From: Bacteroidales bacterium
Lineage (GTDB): Bacteria > Bacteroidota > Bacteroidia > Bacteroidales > Muribaculaceae
Length of the DNA stretch: 40,981 bases
Direction: 5' to 3'
Assembly (NCBI GenBank): GCA_030524765.1
Contig: JAUNGA010000014.1
Coordinates: 1 to 40,981, forward strand
Numbering within the stretch: the stretch's first letter is position 1; each line of letters opens with the position of its first letter. Shown here one piece after another: positions 16,881 through 26,646 of this stretch. The notes beneath the pieces were generated by a model. It searched no databases. It was not told where the DNA came from and saw only the letters and a program-made list of their open reading frames with translations. The translations under genes were made by a program, and so were the position numbers.

Positions 16881-18368
16881 ATGCTGCCTGATCTTATAAC
16901 TTCAGAGAACATACTGCTCGTCGGCTCGACATTGCTCGTTGCCGGCGTGCTGATTGGTAAATCGAGCTATCGCTCGGGACTGCCGCTGCTGCTCATCTTT
17001 CTGCTGGTGGGCATGGCTTTCGGTACCGACGGACTGGGAGTGCAGTTCAGCGACATGGGCACCGCCCAGTTTATAGGCATGATTGCCCTGTGCATCATCC
17101 TGTTTTCGGGCGGCATGGGCACCCGCATCGCAGCCATACGCCCGGTGATAGTGCCGGGTCTGATATTGTCGACAGCCGGCGTGCTGCTGACAGCGATGCT
17201 CACAGGCCTGTTTATCTGGCGGTTGTCGGGCATGAGCTGGACAAACATTCATTTTGCCCTGCTGCCGTCGTTGCTGCTCGCCGCAACGATGTCGTCGACC
17301 GACTCGGCATCGGTATTCGGCATTCTCGGCAGCCAGAAAGTGGCTCTGCGCAACAATCTGCGCCCCATGCTCGAGCTCGAGAGCGGCTCAAACGACCCGA
17401 TGGCCTATATGCTCACCATCATACTCATAGAGGCCATCACTATGGGTGGAGGACTGTCGGCCGCCGACATCCTGATCGAATTGCTCCTGCAATTCGGCGT
17501 AGGCGCCCTCGGAGGATACCTGATGGGCAGATTCACGCTATGGCTCATCTCGGTTTACCGTCGCATCGGGCAACGTTCTGACAAGCAAGAAGATGCCTCG
17601 CAGGCCACATCTATGTTATCGATCCTGATGATCGGCTGCGTGTTTCTCACCTTCGCTCTCACGACCGATCTTTCGGGCAACGGCTATCTTGCCGTATATA
17701 TCGCCGGCATCGTTATCGGCAACGCCACACTGCCCAACCACCGGGGCATTTCAAAATTTGTCGACGGCATGACATGGCTTTCCCAGATAGTGGTCTTTCT
17801 GATGCTCGGACTGCTTGTCAATCCACGCGAAATGCTCGATGTGGCCGCGGTGTCGGTGCTGATCGGCCTGTTCATGATTGTCGTCGGCCGACCGCTGAGC
17901 GTATTCCTCACCCTCGCGCCATTCCGCAAAATAGGTCTGCGGTCAAAGCTGTTTGTCTCGTGGGTAGGCCTGCGTGGCGCCGTGCCTATCATCTTTGCCA
18001 CCTACCCCGTCGTGGCCCATGTCGATGGTGCCGGACAGATATTCAACATCGTCTTTTTTGTCACTCTGATCTCGCTGCTCATGCAAGGTACCACAGTGCT
18101 CACATCAGCACGCCGTCTGCGGCTGATCGATACCGACGCGACCGATGACGAAGATTTCGGTGTCGAGCTTGCCGACGAACTGCCTACCTCACTGCAGACC
18201 ATCACACTGGGCGAGGATGACCTCGCCGCCGGTGATACTCTGCGCGACCTGCACCTGCCGGCCGGCTCGCTTGTGATGATGATACGCCGGGGCAACCGCC
18301 ACATCGTGCCCAACGGCTCGCTGCGCCTGCTCCCGGGCGACGTGCTGCTTATAATAAAGGAAGAGTGA
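16881..18368 (+). CDS. K+/H+ antiporter, CPA1 family with RCK_C domain (NhaP2/CvrA-like)
   Basis: The 495-residue protein has about 12 transmembrane helices (residues ~8-415) and a C-terminal cytosolic TrkA_C/RCK_C domain. CPA1 hallmarks include S-S-T-D-S-A-S-V-F near the first unwound helix, then E-L-E-S-G-S-N-D-P-M-A-Y-M-L with the ion-binding N-D pair. W-V-G-L-R-G-A-V-P-I is seen in a late helix. NhaP2-type proteins exchange cytosolic K+ (or Na+) for H+. The start is ATG 16881, since the frame upstream contains only a TTG. It is convergent with the ROK gene. A K+ channel-like gene lies 1.3 kb downstream, but there is no sign of co-regulation. Confidence 0.9.
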   Translation: MLPDLITSENILLVGSTLLVAGVLIGKSSYRSGLPLLLIFLLVGMAFGTDGLGVQFSDMGTAQFIGMIALCIILFSGGMGTRIAAIRPVIVPGLILSTAGVLLTAMLTGLFIWRLSGMSWTNIHFALLPSLLLAATMSSTDSASVFGILGSQKVALRNNLRPMLELESGSNDPMAYMLTIILIEAITMGGGLSAADILIELLLQFGVGALGGYLMGRFTLWLISVYRRIGQRSDKQEDASQATSMLSILMIGCVFLTFALTTDLSGNGYLAVYIAGIVIGNATLPNHRGISKFVDGMTWLSQIVVFLMLGLLVNPREMLDVAAVSVLIGLFMIVVGRPLSVFLTLAPFRKIGLRSKLFVSWVGLRGAVPIIFATYPVVAHVDGAGQIFNIVFFVTLISLLMQGTTVLTSARRLRLIDTDATDDEDFGVELADELPTSLQTITLGEDDLAAGDTLRDLHLPAGSLVMMIRRGNRHIVPNGSLRLLPGDVLLIIKEE

Positions 18369-18382
18369 CTTTGTGCCGCATT

Positions 18383-19495
18383 TCAGTCGGCCTCACATGC
18401 AGCGTCGATGCGCTCGAGCGCAAAGGCATAGGCCCCGACCGATATGGCATGGCTTGCGCCGAGGCGTGAGACAGTCACACCGATACGCTTGCGATCGTCG
18501 TAATCGACTGTGAGATCGGTGCCGGGGACACGCAGACGGCGGGTATTTCCGGCGGCAAACGCCGCAAACTCCGTCGGGTCGTCGAGATCATATACATCCA
18601 TCTGCAGTCGTCTGACGCTGTCGCCACCGAGAGTCGCCAGCGACGAACGCATCTCGGCGAGCAACGTAGGCATGATCAGATGACGGGCGGCGGCAATACC
18701 GCCACCGATCACCACGATACCGTCGACAAGTTGAGCCGCGATGGCGATTGCATTGCCTGCGATCTCGCCAAACTCGGCAAAAGCCCTACGTGCCGCATCA
18801 CGGTCGCCATCACGCAGGCCATCGGCTATCTCACAAATCTCACGCGGCTCATAGTCATGGCCGTAGTCGCCCGATGCCTCGGCATACACTCGCTTGATGG
18901 CGCGCACAGCCACACCTTCCTCGGCGATAATGCCGGCCTTGGTCTTATGAGGCAGGCAGAATGTCTCAACGCATGAATTGTCGCCACGGTTGAGCTGACC
19001 GTTGACCACCATGCCGATGCCGAAACCGGTGCCGAAAGTAAATCCCAGCAGATTGTGGTAACGCTTGCAGCTGCCGGCCTCGGCAAGACGGTGATTGATT
19101 TCGGGGAGTGCGCCGCACAGTGCCTCGCCGCAGGCAAACAGATCGCCGTCGTTATTGATAAAGACCGGCAACCCGAATTCATGACCGAGATACGGCCCGA
19201 GCGCCACACCATCGCGAAACGAAGGGAAGTTGGGCAGATACCCGCCTATGATGCCGTTGGCATAATCGGCCGGTCCCGGAAATGCGAAACTGATAGCGAC
19301 CGGCTTCCGGTCAAGCCGGCTGATTATGGTGGCGAATCCGGTTTTCATCATATCGAGACACCGGTCGAGATTGTCGGCGTGTGATGGCAAGCGCAGCGGA
19401 GCGGTGACAAACTCGCATCCGCGCATAGCGCCGAATACAAGATTGGTGCCGCCGGCATCGAGCGTAATGACCGTTCGGTCGTCGTGAGTGTACAT
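18383..19495 (-). CDS. ROK family sugar kinase/regulator-like protein
   Basis: The 370-residue protein has the ROK ATP-binding start (L-D-A-G-G-T-N, about residues 12-18). Other family traits are the F-P-G-P-A motif, I-N-N-D-G-D-L near the catalytic Asp, and G-F-T-F-G-T-G-F-G-I-G. The second phosphate motif is V-V-I-G-G-G-I-A. No N-terminal HTH is present, so a sugar kinase role (glucokinase type) is favoured over a repressor. The typical CxCGxxGC zinc motif is not seen; two Cys at the same place (S-C-V-E-T-F-C) may be its remnant. It is longer than the usual ~300 residues. The substrate is unknown. Confidence 0.85.
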   Translation of the reverse strand: MYTHDDRTVITLDAGGTNLVFGAMRGCEFVTAPLRLPSHADNLDRCLDMMKTGFATIISRLDRKPVAISFAFPGPADYANGIIGGYLPNFPSFRDGVALGPYLGHEFGLPVFINNDGDLFACGEALCGALPEINHRLAEAGSCKRYHNLLGFTFGTGFGIGMVVNGQLNRGDNSCVETFCLPHKTKAGIIAEEGVAVRAIKRVYAEASGDYGHDYEPREICEIADGLRDGDRDAARRAFAEFGEIAGNAIAIAAQLVDGIVVIGGGIAAARHLIMPTLLAEMRSSLATLGGDSVRRLQMDVYDLDDPTEFAAFAAGNTRRLRVPGTDLTVDYDDRKRIGVTVSRLGASHAISVGAYAFALERIDAACEAD

Positions 19496-19606
19496 AGACT
19501 ATAATATTTTGATGTAAAATTAATCAATAATACTCTCACTGCGCGCGATTTGTCACGATTGTGTCAGTCATTGCCAAAATACGAACAAAAGATACAGCCG
19601 TACGTT

Positions 19607-19635
19607 GATAAATATAAACGTTTATTCTATTTATC
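19607..19635 (+). promoter_or_regulatory. Dyad abutting the start codon of the K+ channel gene
   Basis: GATAAATA (19607-19614) and its reverse complement TATTTATC (19628-19635) flank the perfect palindrome TAAACGTTTA (19615-19624) and end directly at the ATG. It could be an operator or an RNA hairpin that masks the start. Confidence 0.45.
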
Positions 19636-20346
19636 ATGAGTACTCAAGTCATTCATCAGTCACCGGGCACAGGCAACGGCAGCCGATATCTGCTCAAGAC
19701 ATTCAATATGATCGTGCTGGTATTGTCAGTCACACTTATTGTATGGATATCGGTCGACACATTCAATCGCGTCAATTTTCTTGAAAACCATGCCTACATG
19801 ACATTCCAGTTCTGGGTATGTGTCGTGTTTATAATCGACTTTTTTGTAGAGATGCACTACGCTCCCGACAAATCACGTTATTTCTGGCACAGGCTGCTCT
19901 TCCTGTTATTGTCAATCCCATACCTCAACATCATCAATCAGATGGACATACATCTGAGCCACGATGCGCTCTACTTTGTGCGCTTCATACCTCTGGCCCG
20001 AGGTGCTCTCGCACTGTCAATCGTGATGAGCTATCTGTCGTCAAATGCCGTGACGAGCCTGTTCATCTCATATCTGTCGATAATGATCCTGATCGCATAC
20101 TTCTGCTCGCTGATATTCTATCAGCGCGAGGCCGGAGTCAATCCGCAGGTCAATTCATACTGGACGGCACTGTGGTGGTCGGCCATGAACATGTCGACCG
20201 TCGGCTGCGACATATCACCGATGACAATATCCGGAAAGATCGTGGCGGTAATTCTGCCCGTAACCGGCATGATCATCTTCCCGCTCTTCACCGTCTACCT
20301 GACCGACTATGTTACCCGGCATATGCACAAAGACAAGAAGCAATGA
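19636..20346 (+). CDS. Two-pore-domain/voltage-sensor-like K+ channel protein
   Basis: The 236-residue protein has about five or six membrane segments and a P-loop before the last helix. The filter region reads M-S-T-V-G-C-D-I-S-P (about residues 188-197), where a canonical K+ channel has T-V-G-Y-G-D. It is followed by a long hydrophobic helix (G-M-I-I-F-P-L-F-T-V-Y-L-T-D). The overall layout fits the ion_trans_2 families. The altered filter leaves ion selectivity open. The gene is alone, preceded by the 19607-19635 dyad and followed by a strong bidirectional terminator. Confidence 0.75.
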   Translation: MSTQVIHQSPGTGNGSRYLLKTFNMIVLVLSVTLIVWISVDTFNRVNFLENHAYMTFQFWVCVVFIIDFFVEMHYAPDKSRYFWHRLLFLLLSIPYLNIINQMDIHLSHDALYFVRFIPLARGALALSIVMSYLSSNAVTSLFISYLSIMILIAYFCSLIFYQREAGVNPQVNSYWTALWWSAMNMSTVGCDISPMTISGKIVAVILPVTGMIIFPLFTVYLTDYVTRHMHKDKKQ

Positions 20347-20356
20347 CATTTTAGCA

Positions 20357-20402
20357 AAAAAAACGGTGGAACCGCCTTGATTGACGGTTCCACCGTTTTT
20401 TT
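20357..20402. terminator. Strong bidirectional terminator
   Basis: A perfect 18-bp stem (20357-20374 with 20385-20402; AAAAAAACGGTGGAACCG and complement) has a 10-nt loop and seven A and seven T at its ends. It ends both the K+ channel gene and the converging TonB receptor gene. Confidence 0.9.
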
Positions 20403-20410
20403 ATGCCTGA

Positions 20411-22417
20411 TCAGAATGTTATCGACACGTAACCTCTGAGCGAGAACGGAGTGCCGGGAGTGAAACATATGTCGGTCACGGGTTCTTTGTCGCCCGGGAT
20501 CAGAGTCTCTGTCTCAAACTGGGCCTCCTTCCATTTGGTATCAAACAGGTTGTCGATGGCAACGCCGAATGTGAATTTCTTCCAGGTATATGCGGCCGTA
20601 AGGTCCACTATACAGTAGCCGTCGGCCGTGAGCGAATAGTCTTCGTTGGCAGGACGGTCGCCGAGCCAGCGAGCCTTGACATTGGCCACAAATGACTTGT
20701 GTTTCCACGTCAAAGCGGCCACAAGCGTATTTACCGGCGCGAGGGGTATATAATTCTCACCCTTGGGATCGTCGATGCTGCGGGCATGCGAGTAGGTATA
20801 GTCGCACTGGAAATAAAAATCCTTGAGAAACTCATAACGCAGTCCCAGATCGAGACCGATGCGGCGCGAGCGTCCGCCGGGCTCCACGACTGCCTCGTCG
20901 CCCACATACACCATCTCCTGATTCGAGTGCATGAACCAACCCATGGCGGCAAAGGTAAGGCCCTTGGCCGGATACCATTTGAAACCGAAGTCGGCGCTCC
21001 AGGTCGACGGCAGCGTCGGCTTGTCTTTCTCGATCACCACCACTCGGGCGTCATTGCTGTGAAATCCCTTGCCCGACTTGAGTATCAGTCTGAAGTCTTT
21101 GGTGACGTCATAGGTGATGTTGAGCTTCGGCGAGACGGTCGCCTGCGAATTGTTGGGATTGGTATATTCCTCGGCGGTCTTGTCGATGTAATCCATCTTG
21201 AACCAGTCGACACGTACCGAAGGATTGATCATCAGTTTGCCGAAATTCATCTCGGCGCCACTATATGCCCACATTGACGACTCGCCTACATCGCCCAGTG
21301 AGTAGGTGCCGATCTGATGCCGGTCAACGGTATGATAGAGCCACAGGTCCTTTACCTGATCATAGCGGAAACCTGCACCGCCCGATACCTTCCAGTCATT
21401 GCCGCGTACCTTGAGCTGATGGGTGTACTCGGTATTGGCTCCTCCGAGCCAGCGGCGTTCGTGCTGGTTGATCTCGTCGCCGTTCTCGGGATCGTGCAGG
21501 AAAAACGTGAAATTGCTGAACAGATTAAACGTATAGTACGAAGCATACATCGTCGTGTTGAGCGTACCCTTGCCGTCGGCTACATGCAGATGATGCAGCG
21601 CCTGCAGGTTCGTGCGTGTGGTCGAGCCGCCCTCGCTGGGGTCGAGCGAGCCCCACCAGTTGATAAGTCCGTTGTCGACGGCACGCTCGGGTATCTGCCC
21701 CGAGGCATTCCACGAACTGTTGAAATTTGATGCTATCAGCGAGAATTTCGAATTCTCGCCCCAGTCGGTATATTTGATCATGCCGTTGAACCGTTTGAAA
21801 TTCTGATCGGCGTCAAAGAATCCGTCATCTGTCAGAAACGAGGCCGTGGCATACAGACTCTGTCTGTGGTTGTTGATCAGCGATGCTGTGGCACGATAGC
21901 GTTGGTAGTTGTGCATGCCGATCTCTACGGCCGCACCGGTCGGCATACGGTCGGCGGTACGGAATTCCACATAACCGGCATTGGCCAGATCGCCTTTAGA
22001 CATATTGTATGGGCCCTTGTCAAAATCGACCTCCTCTATCACTTCGGGAATCAGAAAGTGCAGATCGGCGTAGCCCTGGCCGTGGGCATGGCTCACCATA
22101 TTGACCGGCATACCGTCTACCGATATATTGATGTCTGTGCCGTGGTCGAGATCAAAGCCTCGCAGAAACAGCTGCTCGGCCTTGCCGCCGCCGGCATGCT
22201 GGGCGATGAACAGGCCGGGAACGGTGCGCAGGATCTCCTGCGACGATTTGACAGGATTGACCTTAAGATCAAGATTGACCGACTCGTTGAGATGTCTTAC
22301 CTTAGGGGCCACCGTGACAAACTCGGGCAGATGATACACCGAATCTGTATCTACCGGGTTATGTGCCCCCACAGCGACGGTAGCACAGGCACACAGCATG
22401 AATGTCTTGAATCTCAT
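20411..22417 (-). CDS. TonB-dependent receptor divergent from the urease operon
   Basis: The 668-residue protein has a signal peptide (about residues 1-18), a short linker and a plug domain (about 45-150). Plug motifs include L-R-T-V-P-G-L-F-I-A-Q-H-A-G-G-G-K, F-L-R-G-F-D-L-D-H-G-T-D-I and V-D-G-M-P-V-N-M. A 22-strand beta-barrel follows and ends in a terminal aromatic (V-S-I-T-F). There is no N-terminal carboxypeptidase-like domain and no SusD partner, so it is not a typical glycan receptor. The His-containing plug stretch (V-S-H-A-H-G-Q-G-Y) and the divergent position from urease suggest a metal (nickel) or metallophore substrate. That is an inference from context. Confidence 0.85.
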   Translation of the reverse strand: MRFKTFMLCACATVAVGAHNPVDTDSVYHLPEFVTVAPKVRHLNESVNLDLKVNPVKSSQEILRTVPGLFIAQHAGGGKAEQLFLRGFDLDHGTDINISVDGMPVNMVSHAHGQGYADLHFLIPEVIEEVDFDKGPYNMSKGDLANAGYVEFRTADRMPTGAAVEIGMHNYQRYRATASLINNHRQSLYATASFLTDDGFFDADQNFKRFNGMIKYTDWGENSKFSLIASNFNSSWNASGQIPERAVDNGLINWWGSLDPSEGGSTTRTNLQALHHLHVADGKGTLNTTMYASYYTFNLFSNFTFFLHDPENGDEINQHERRWLGGANTEYTHQLKVRGNDWKVSGGAGFRYDQVKDLWLYHTVDRHQIGTYSLGDVGESSMWAYSGAEMNFGKLMINPSVRVDWFKMDYIDKTAEEYTNPNNSQATVSPKLNITYDVTKDFRLILKSGKGFHSNDARVVVIEKDKPTLPSTWSADFGFKWYPAKGLTFAAMGWFMHSNQEMVYVGDEAVVEPGGRSRRIGLDLGLRYEFLKDFYFQCDYTYSHARSIDDPKGENYIPLAPVNTLVAALTWKHKSFVANVKARWLGDRPANEDYSLTADGYCIVDLTAAYTWKKFTFGVAIDNLFDTKWKEAQFETETLIPGDKEPVTDICFTPGTPFSLRGYVSITF

Positions 22418-22522
22418 TTTTTCGATAATGTATTTTTAAGATTAACTGATAAAAGTTTGTTTTATGAATTTTAAACAATCGTGGAAAATAAATGGTTGAC
22501 CAAAACCAAATCGAACCATCCC

Positions 22523-22580
22523 ATGTTATAATTACATAATTTACCGTGCCACAACCGACGCGGTCTATAAGATAACTTTT
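22523..22580 (+). promoter_or_regulatory. Candidate operator and weak -7 box upstream of ureA
   Basis: The 15-bp near-palindrome ATGTTATAATTACAT (22523-22537, one mismatched pair) lies between the divergent TonB receptor and ureA. An imperfect -7 box, TAACTTTT (22573-22580, last base deviates), is 13 nt before ureA. A metal-responsive regulator is a reasonable guess but none is encoded nearby. Confidence 0.35.
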
Positions 22581-22593
22581 AAAACACAGCACT

Positions 22594-22896
22594 ATGCACT
22601 TAACCCCTAAAGAGCAAGACAAGTTGACGCTGCTTTCTCTCGGCATGATTGCCGAACGCCGACTTAACAAAGGTATCAAGCTGAACTATCCCGAGGCCGT
22701 GGCGTATATTACATCATGCGCACTCGAAGGCGCACGTGCCGGCAAGACCGTCGAGGAAGTGATGCACGACTCGACAACCGTCCTGACCAAAGACCAGGTG
22801 ATGGACGGCGTGGCCGACATGATCACCATGCTGCAGGTCGAGGCGGTATTCACCGACGGTTCACGTCTGGTCAGCATCCACCACCCCATCAAATGA
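22594..22896 (+). CDS. ureA: Urease gamma subunit
   Basis: The 100-residue protein matches the normal length of UreA. Signatures are [11 protein letters not shown] at the start, the [10 protein letters not shown] motif and a terminal I-H-H-P. It forms the structural (UreABC)3 enzyme with UreB and UreC, which hydrolyses urea to ammonia and carbamate in the cytosol. It is first in the operon, 43 nt before ureB. The start is unambiguous. Confidence 0.97.
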   Translation: MHLTPKEQDKLTLLSLGMIAERRLNKGIKLNYPEAVAYITSCALEGARAGKTVEEVMHDSTTVLTKDQVMDGVADMITMLQVEAVFTDGSRLVSIHHPIK

Positions 22897-22939
22897 CAGC
22901 CCGGTCAGCTAATTGTAAAACACATTAGAACTATCAGAT

Positions 22940-23506
22940 ATGGCTAATAACACAACAAAAGGGCAAGACTCGTCAAATCCCACCTATACCACACCGATGG
23001 GAGTATTCCCCGGAAAACCGCAGATCGCATATCCAAACACTCCGGGTTACAAACCCGATCAGCCCGTACCCGTAGGCGGTGTGATACTGGCCGACGGTGA
23101 CATCACTTACAATGCCGACCGCCGCACTGTATCACTCAAAGTGCGCAACACAGGCGACCGTCCCATTCAGGTCGGATCGCATTTCCACTTCTTTGAGGTC
23201 AACCGTTATCTCGAATTCGACCGCAAGGCTGCATTCGGCTGCCACCTCAATATACCTGCCACCACAGCCGTACGTTTCGAGCCCGGCGAGGAAAAAGAGG
23301 TCGAGCTGGTGACTTTTGCCGGCAAACAGCGCATAATCGGCTTCAACGGTCTCGTCGACGGCTATGCCGGACTCGAGGACACGCCATCGTATTATCCACG
23401 CGAGATCCGCGCTTTCCGTCGCATGCAGCAGTACGGGTTCAAAGACATATCCGAGGCTGAGGCCGACGCCGAGTTCACCACACCATCGACTCCCAAAAAA
23501 TCATAA
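22940..23506 (+). CDS. ureB: Urease beta subunit with N- and C-terminal extensions
   Basis: The 188-residue protein is long for a separate UreB (about 100-160). The conserved core runs from about residue 45 ([12 protein letters not shown]) through [12 protein letters not shown] and the [11 protein letters not shown] motif to G-F-N-G-L-V-D-G. About 44 residues rich in Pro, Gly, Thr and Tyr precede the core. About 40 residues follow it, ending P-S-T-P-K-K-S. It is a structural subunit that sits between UreA and UreC. It lies 43 nt after ureA and 24 nt before ureC. Confidence 0.96.
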   Translation: MANNTTKGQDSSNPTYTTPMGVFPGKPQIAYPNTPGYKPDQPVPVGGVILADGDITYNADRRTVSLKVRNTGDRPIQVGSHFHFFEVNRYLEFDRKAAFGCHLNIPATTAVRFEPGEEKEVELVTFAGKQRIIGFNGLVDGYAGLEDTPSYYPREIRAFRRMQQYGFKDISEAEADAEFTTPSTPKKS

Positions 23507-23530
23507 TTTCCTCTCAAACAATTCTGAATC

Positions 23531-25249
23531 ATGGCAACAATTTCCAGACAAGAATATAACAATCTGTACGGCCCGACCGTGGGTGACAAAATCCGACTGG
23601 GCAACACAGATCTGTATGTAGAAATAGAGAAAGACCTGCGTGTCTACGGCGACGAGGTAGTCTACGGCGGCGGCAAGACTATACGTGACGGTATGGGCAC
23701 CGCCAACACCATCACATCAAAGGCCGGTTCGCTTGACCTCGTGATCACCAATGTGACCATCATCGACCCCGTGCTCGGCGTTATCAAGGCCGACGTAGGC
23801 GTGAAAGACGGCAAGATCGCCGGTATCGGCAAGGCCGGCAACCCCAACGTGATGGAAGGCGTGACCCCGACACTATGCACCGGTCCCTCGACCGACGCCA
23901 TCTCAGGCGAGCACCTGATCCTCACCGCTGCCGGCATCGACGGCCACGTACACTTCGTATCGCCACAGCAGGCCTACAACTGTCTTAGCAACGGCATCAC
24001 CACTCTGATCGGTGGCGGCATCGGCCCGACCGACGGCACCAACGGCACAACTATCACATCGGGCCCGTGGAATCTCGAGATGATGCTGCAGTCGGCCTCA
24101 GGCCTGCCAATCAACATGGGTTTCCTCGGCAAAGGCAATTCATCAGTCGCCGAGACACTCGAAGAGCAGGTCGTAGCCGGTGCCTGCGGTTTCAAGATCC
24201 ACGAGGACTGGGGCTCGACTCCCGCCGCCATCCGCGCGTGCATGAGCTGCGCCGACAAGTATGACGTGCAGGTGGCGATCCACACCGATACCCTCAACGA
24301 GGGCGGCTATGTCGAAGATTCTATCGCAGCCATCGACGGCCGCACGATACACACCTACCATACCGAGGGTGCCGGCGGCGGTCACGCGCCCGACCTTCTG
24401 AAAGTCGCATCTATGGCCAACGTCCTGCCTTCGTCGACCAACCCCACCCTGCCATTCGGCGTCAACTCGCAGGCCGAGTTGTTCGATATGATCATGGTAT
24501 GCCACAACCTCAACCCGCTGATCCCGTCAGATGTCGCGTTCGCCGAGAGCCGCGTGCGTCCCGAGACTCAGGCTGCCGAGAACATATTCCACGACCTGGG
24601 CATCATCTCTATGGTATCATCTGACTCGCAGGCCATGGGTCGCGTCGGCGAATCGTTCATGCGTACATTCCAGATGGCATCGTACATGAAACAGGTCCGC
24701 GGCAAACTGCCCGAAGACAGCGACACCAACGACAACTTCCGTGTATTGCGCTATCTGGCACAGATCACCCTCAACCCTGCCATCACATACGGCATCTCTG
24801 ATCTGCTCGGATCTGTCGAGGTGGGCAAGATGGCCGACCTGGTGCTGTGGGAGCCTGCTTTCTTCGGCGCAAAACCCAAGCTCGTCATCAAGGGCGGCCT
24901 GATCAACTGGGCCAACATGGGCGATCCCAACGCTTCGCTGCCTACTCCCGAGCCATGCATCATGCGACCGATGTTCGGCGCATACGGCAAGGCGCTCGAG
25001 ACCACCTGCGCACGCTTTGTATCACGCGCATCGCTTGACAACGGCATCGCCGAGCGCGTGGGCACTGACAACATCTTCTACCCCGTGCATGGCGTACGAC
25101 AGCTGTCAAAGGCCGACATGGTCCGCAACACCGCACTGCCTCACATCGAGGTCGATCCCGAGACATTCAACGTATATGTCGACGGCGTTCTTGCCACAGT
25201 GCCGCCGGCAAAAGAATTACCATTGGCTCAACTTTATTGGTTCAGCTGA
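23531..25249 (+). CDS. ureC: Urease alpha (catalytic) subunit
   Basis: The protein has 572 residues, normal for UreC. All active-site residues are present (numbers in this protein). The nickel-binding His are H139 and H141 (G-H-V-H) and the carbamylated Lys is K222 (F-K-I-H-E-D-W-G). Further ligand or catalytic His are H251, H277 and H325, the mobile-flap Cys is C324 (M-V-C-H), and the last nickel ligand is D365 (S-S-D-S-Q-A-M-G). Spacing equals the classic enzyme with a constant +5 shift. The enzyme should be catalytically competent once nickel is inserted by UreDEFG. A hairpin lies 14 nt after the stop. Confidence 0.98.
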   Translation: MATISRQEYNNLYGPTVGDKIRLGNTDLYVEIEKDLRVYGDEVVYGGGKTIRDGMGTANTITSKAGSLDLVITNVTIIDPVLGVIKADVGVKDGKIAGIGKAGNPNVMEGVTPTLCTGPSTDAISGEHLILTAAGIDGHVHFVSPQQAYNCLSNGITTLIGGGIGPTDGTNGTTITSGPWNLEMMLQSASGLPINMGFLGKGNSSVAETLEEQVVAGACGFKIHEDWGSTPAAIRACMSCADKYDVQVAIHTDTLNEGGYVEDSIAAIDGRTIHTYHTEGAGGGHAPDLLKVASMANVLPSSTNPTLPFGVNSQAELFDMIMVCHNLNPLIPSDVAFAESRVRPETQAAENIFHDLGIISMVSSDSQAMGRVGESFMRTFQMASYMKQVRGKLPEDSDTNDNFRVLRYLAQITLNPAITYGISDLLGSVEVGKMADLVLWEPAFFGAKPKLVIKGGLINWANMGDPNASLPTPEPCIMRPMFGAYGKALETTCARFVSRASLDNGIAERVGTDNIFYPVHGVRQLSKADMVRNTALPHIEVDPETFNVYVDGVLATVPPAKELPLAQLYWFS

Positions 25250-25262
25250 TGTTATAAATATC

Positions 25263-25315
25263 AAAGGGCGCGGTTCACTGACATTGAAAATGACGCGGAC
25301 CGTGCCCTTTTTATT
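25263..25315 (+). terminator. Hairpin between ureC and ureE (possible attenuator)
   Basis: AAAGGGCGCGGTTC (25263-25276) pairs with GGACCGTGCCCTTT (25297-25310) at 12 of 14 positions, with a T-rich run after it. It lies in the 105-nt gap inside an otherwise tightly packed operon, so partial termination would give more structural subunits than accessory proteins. Confidence 0.7.
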
Positions 25316-25354
25316 TAATCAACTAACATAACACTAATTTCATCACACCTGTTT

Positions 25355-25909
25355 ATGGAAGTCATCACCGAAATAATCGGCAACATCCACAATCCCGAGT
25401 GGGCCGAAAAACTCAAAACGACACATATCGAGAACCTCTTTCTCAACCAGTGGACGGCACAGAAGAGCCGTTTTCTGGTGACAAGCGACCATGGCCACGA
25501 GTATCCTATAGCGCTCAAACGCGGATCACGTGTGGCCGACGGCGACATTGTGGCCTATGATCCGGTCAAAGGCAATGCAGCTGTGCTGCGGCTCGATCTG
25601 AGCAACGTACTTGTCATCGACATGGGAGGCCTGATCGGACGCGACCCCGAAGACATTATACGCATATCGGTCGAACTCGGCCATGCCCTGGGCAACCAGC
25701 ACTGGCCCGCCGTAGTCAAAGACACCAAGGTATATGTGCCGCTCACTGTCGACAAGAAAGTCATGCTGAGCGTCATGGAGACACACAACATCGAAGGCAT
25801 CACCTACGAATTCCAGCCCGGCACCGACATCATACCATATCTGGCGCCTCACGAGATACGCCGCCTGTTCGGAGGAGCATCCCACGAGAGCCATTCACAC
25901 GTACATTAA
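25355..25909 (+). CDS. ureE: Urease accessory protein, nickel metallochaperone
   Basis: The 184-residue protein has an N-terminal UreE domain (residues ~1-75) and a C-terminal metal-binding domain with G-H-A-L-G-N-Q-H-W-P (about 109-118), the family's nickel site. The tail is short but His-rich, ending H-E-S-H-S-H-V-H. UreE hands nickel to UreG and the UreDFG complex. It is the first gene after the ureC/ureE hairpin and 24 nt before ureF. Confidence 0.95.
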   Translation: MEVITEIIGNIHNPEWAEKLKTTHIENLFLNQWTAQKSRFLVTSDHGHEYPIALKRGSRVADGDIVAYDPVKGNAAVLRLDLSNVLVIDMGGLIGRDPEDIIRISVELGHALGNQHWPAVVKDTKVYVPLTVDKKVMLSVMETHNIEGITYEFQPGTDIIPYLAPHEIRRLFGGASHESHSHVH

Positions 25910-25933
25910 TCCAACTTAAAAGATACACGCCTG

Positions 25934-26614
25934 ATGAAACTGATGCATCTGCTGCAAATGACCGATTCGACGTTTCCGGTCGGCACGTTCTCTTTTTCAA
26001 ACGGTCTCGAGACCGCCTCGCACATCGGCATCGTGCACGACGCCGACAGTCTCGAGCAGTACACCCGGTCGGTCGCACGTCAGGGTGCTTTCTCCGACGG
26101 GGTGGCAGCCCTGATAGCCTTCCGTGCCGCCAAAAACGGCGATCTCAAGGCCGTAGAAGAGATCGACCGCGGTCTGATGCTTTTCAAAATGAACGACGAG
26201 GCCCGCATGATGCTGCAACGCATGGGCAAGAAACTGGCCGAACTGGCCGTGAAACTGTTTCCGGACGACACGCTCATAGCCGCCTGGCTCGACGACATCC
26301 GCTCTGAGTCGACACCCGGCTCATATCCTGTGGCACAGGGGCTGTCGTTCGCCGCAAGCGGTCTCGGCGAAGAAGAGCTGTTTGCCTCGCATCAGTACGG
26401 CGTGATCAACATGGTGCTGAGCGCCGCTCTGCGCTGCGTCAGAGTGTCGCACTACGACACCCAGCTGATATTGCAGAGACTGTGCGCCGAGTCGCAGGAT
26501 CTTTTCGATCAGGCCCGCGAAATGACATTCGACGACATGAACTCGTTCGTGCCCGAGATGGACATCTTCGCATCGATGCACGAAAAAGGCAACATGCGCA
26601 TGTTCATGAACTGA
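25934..26614 (+). CDS. ureF: Urease accessory protein UreF
   Basis: The all-helical 226-residue protein starts [21 protein letters not shown], the UreF hallmark. A central [10 protein letters not shown] segment and [12 protein letters not shown] follow, as in the family. UreF bridges UreD and UreG and gates GTP hydrolysis during nickel insertion. It lies 24 nt after ureE and 32 nt before ureG. Confidence 0.95.
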   Translation: MKLMHLLQMTDSTFPVGTFSFSNGLETASHIGIVHDADSLEQYTRSVARQGAFSDGVAALIAFRAAKNGDLKAVEEIDRGLMLFKMNDEARMMLQRMGKKLAELAVKLFPDDTLIAAWLDDIRSESTPGSYPVAQGLSFAASGLGEEELFASHQYGVINMVLSAALRCVRVSHYDTQLILQRLCAESQDLFDQAREMTFDDMNSFVPEMDIFASMHEKGNMRMFMN

Positions 26615-26646
26615 TTACTAACAAGACAACAACACATCATTACAAT

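Noticed and set aside
22456-22480. TTGTTT/AAACAA dyad near the TonB receptor start
   Set aside because: Only six bases per arm in AT-rich DNA, likely by chance.
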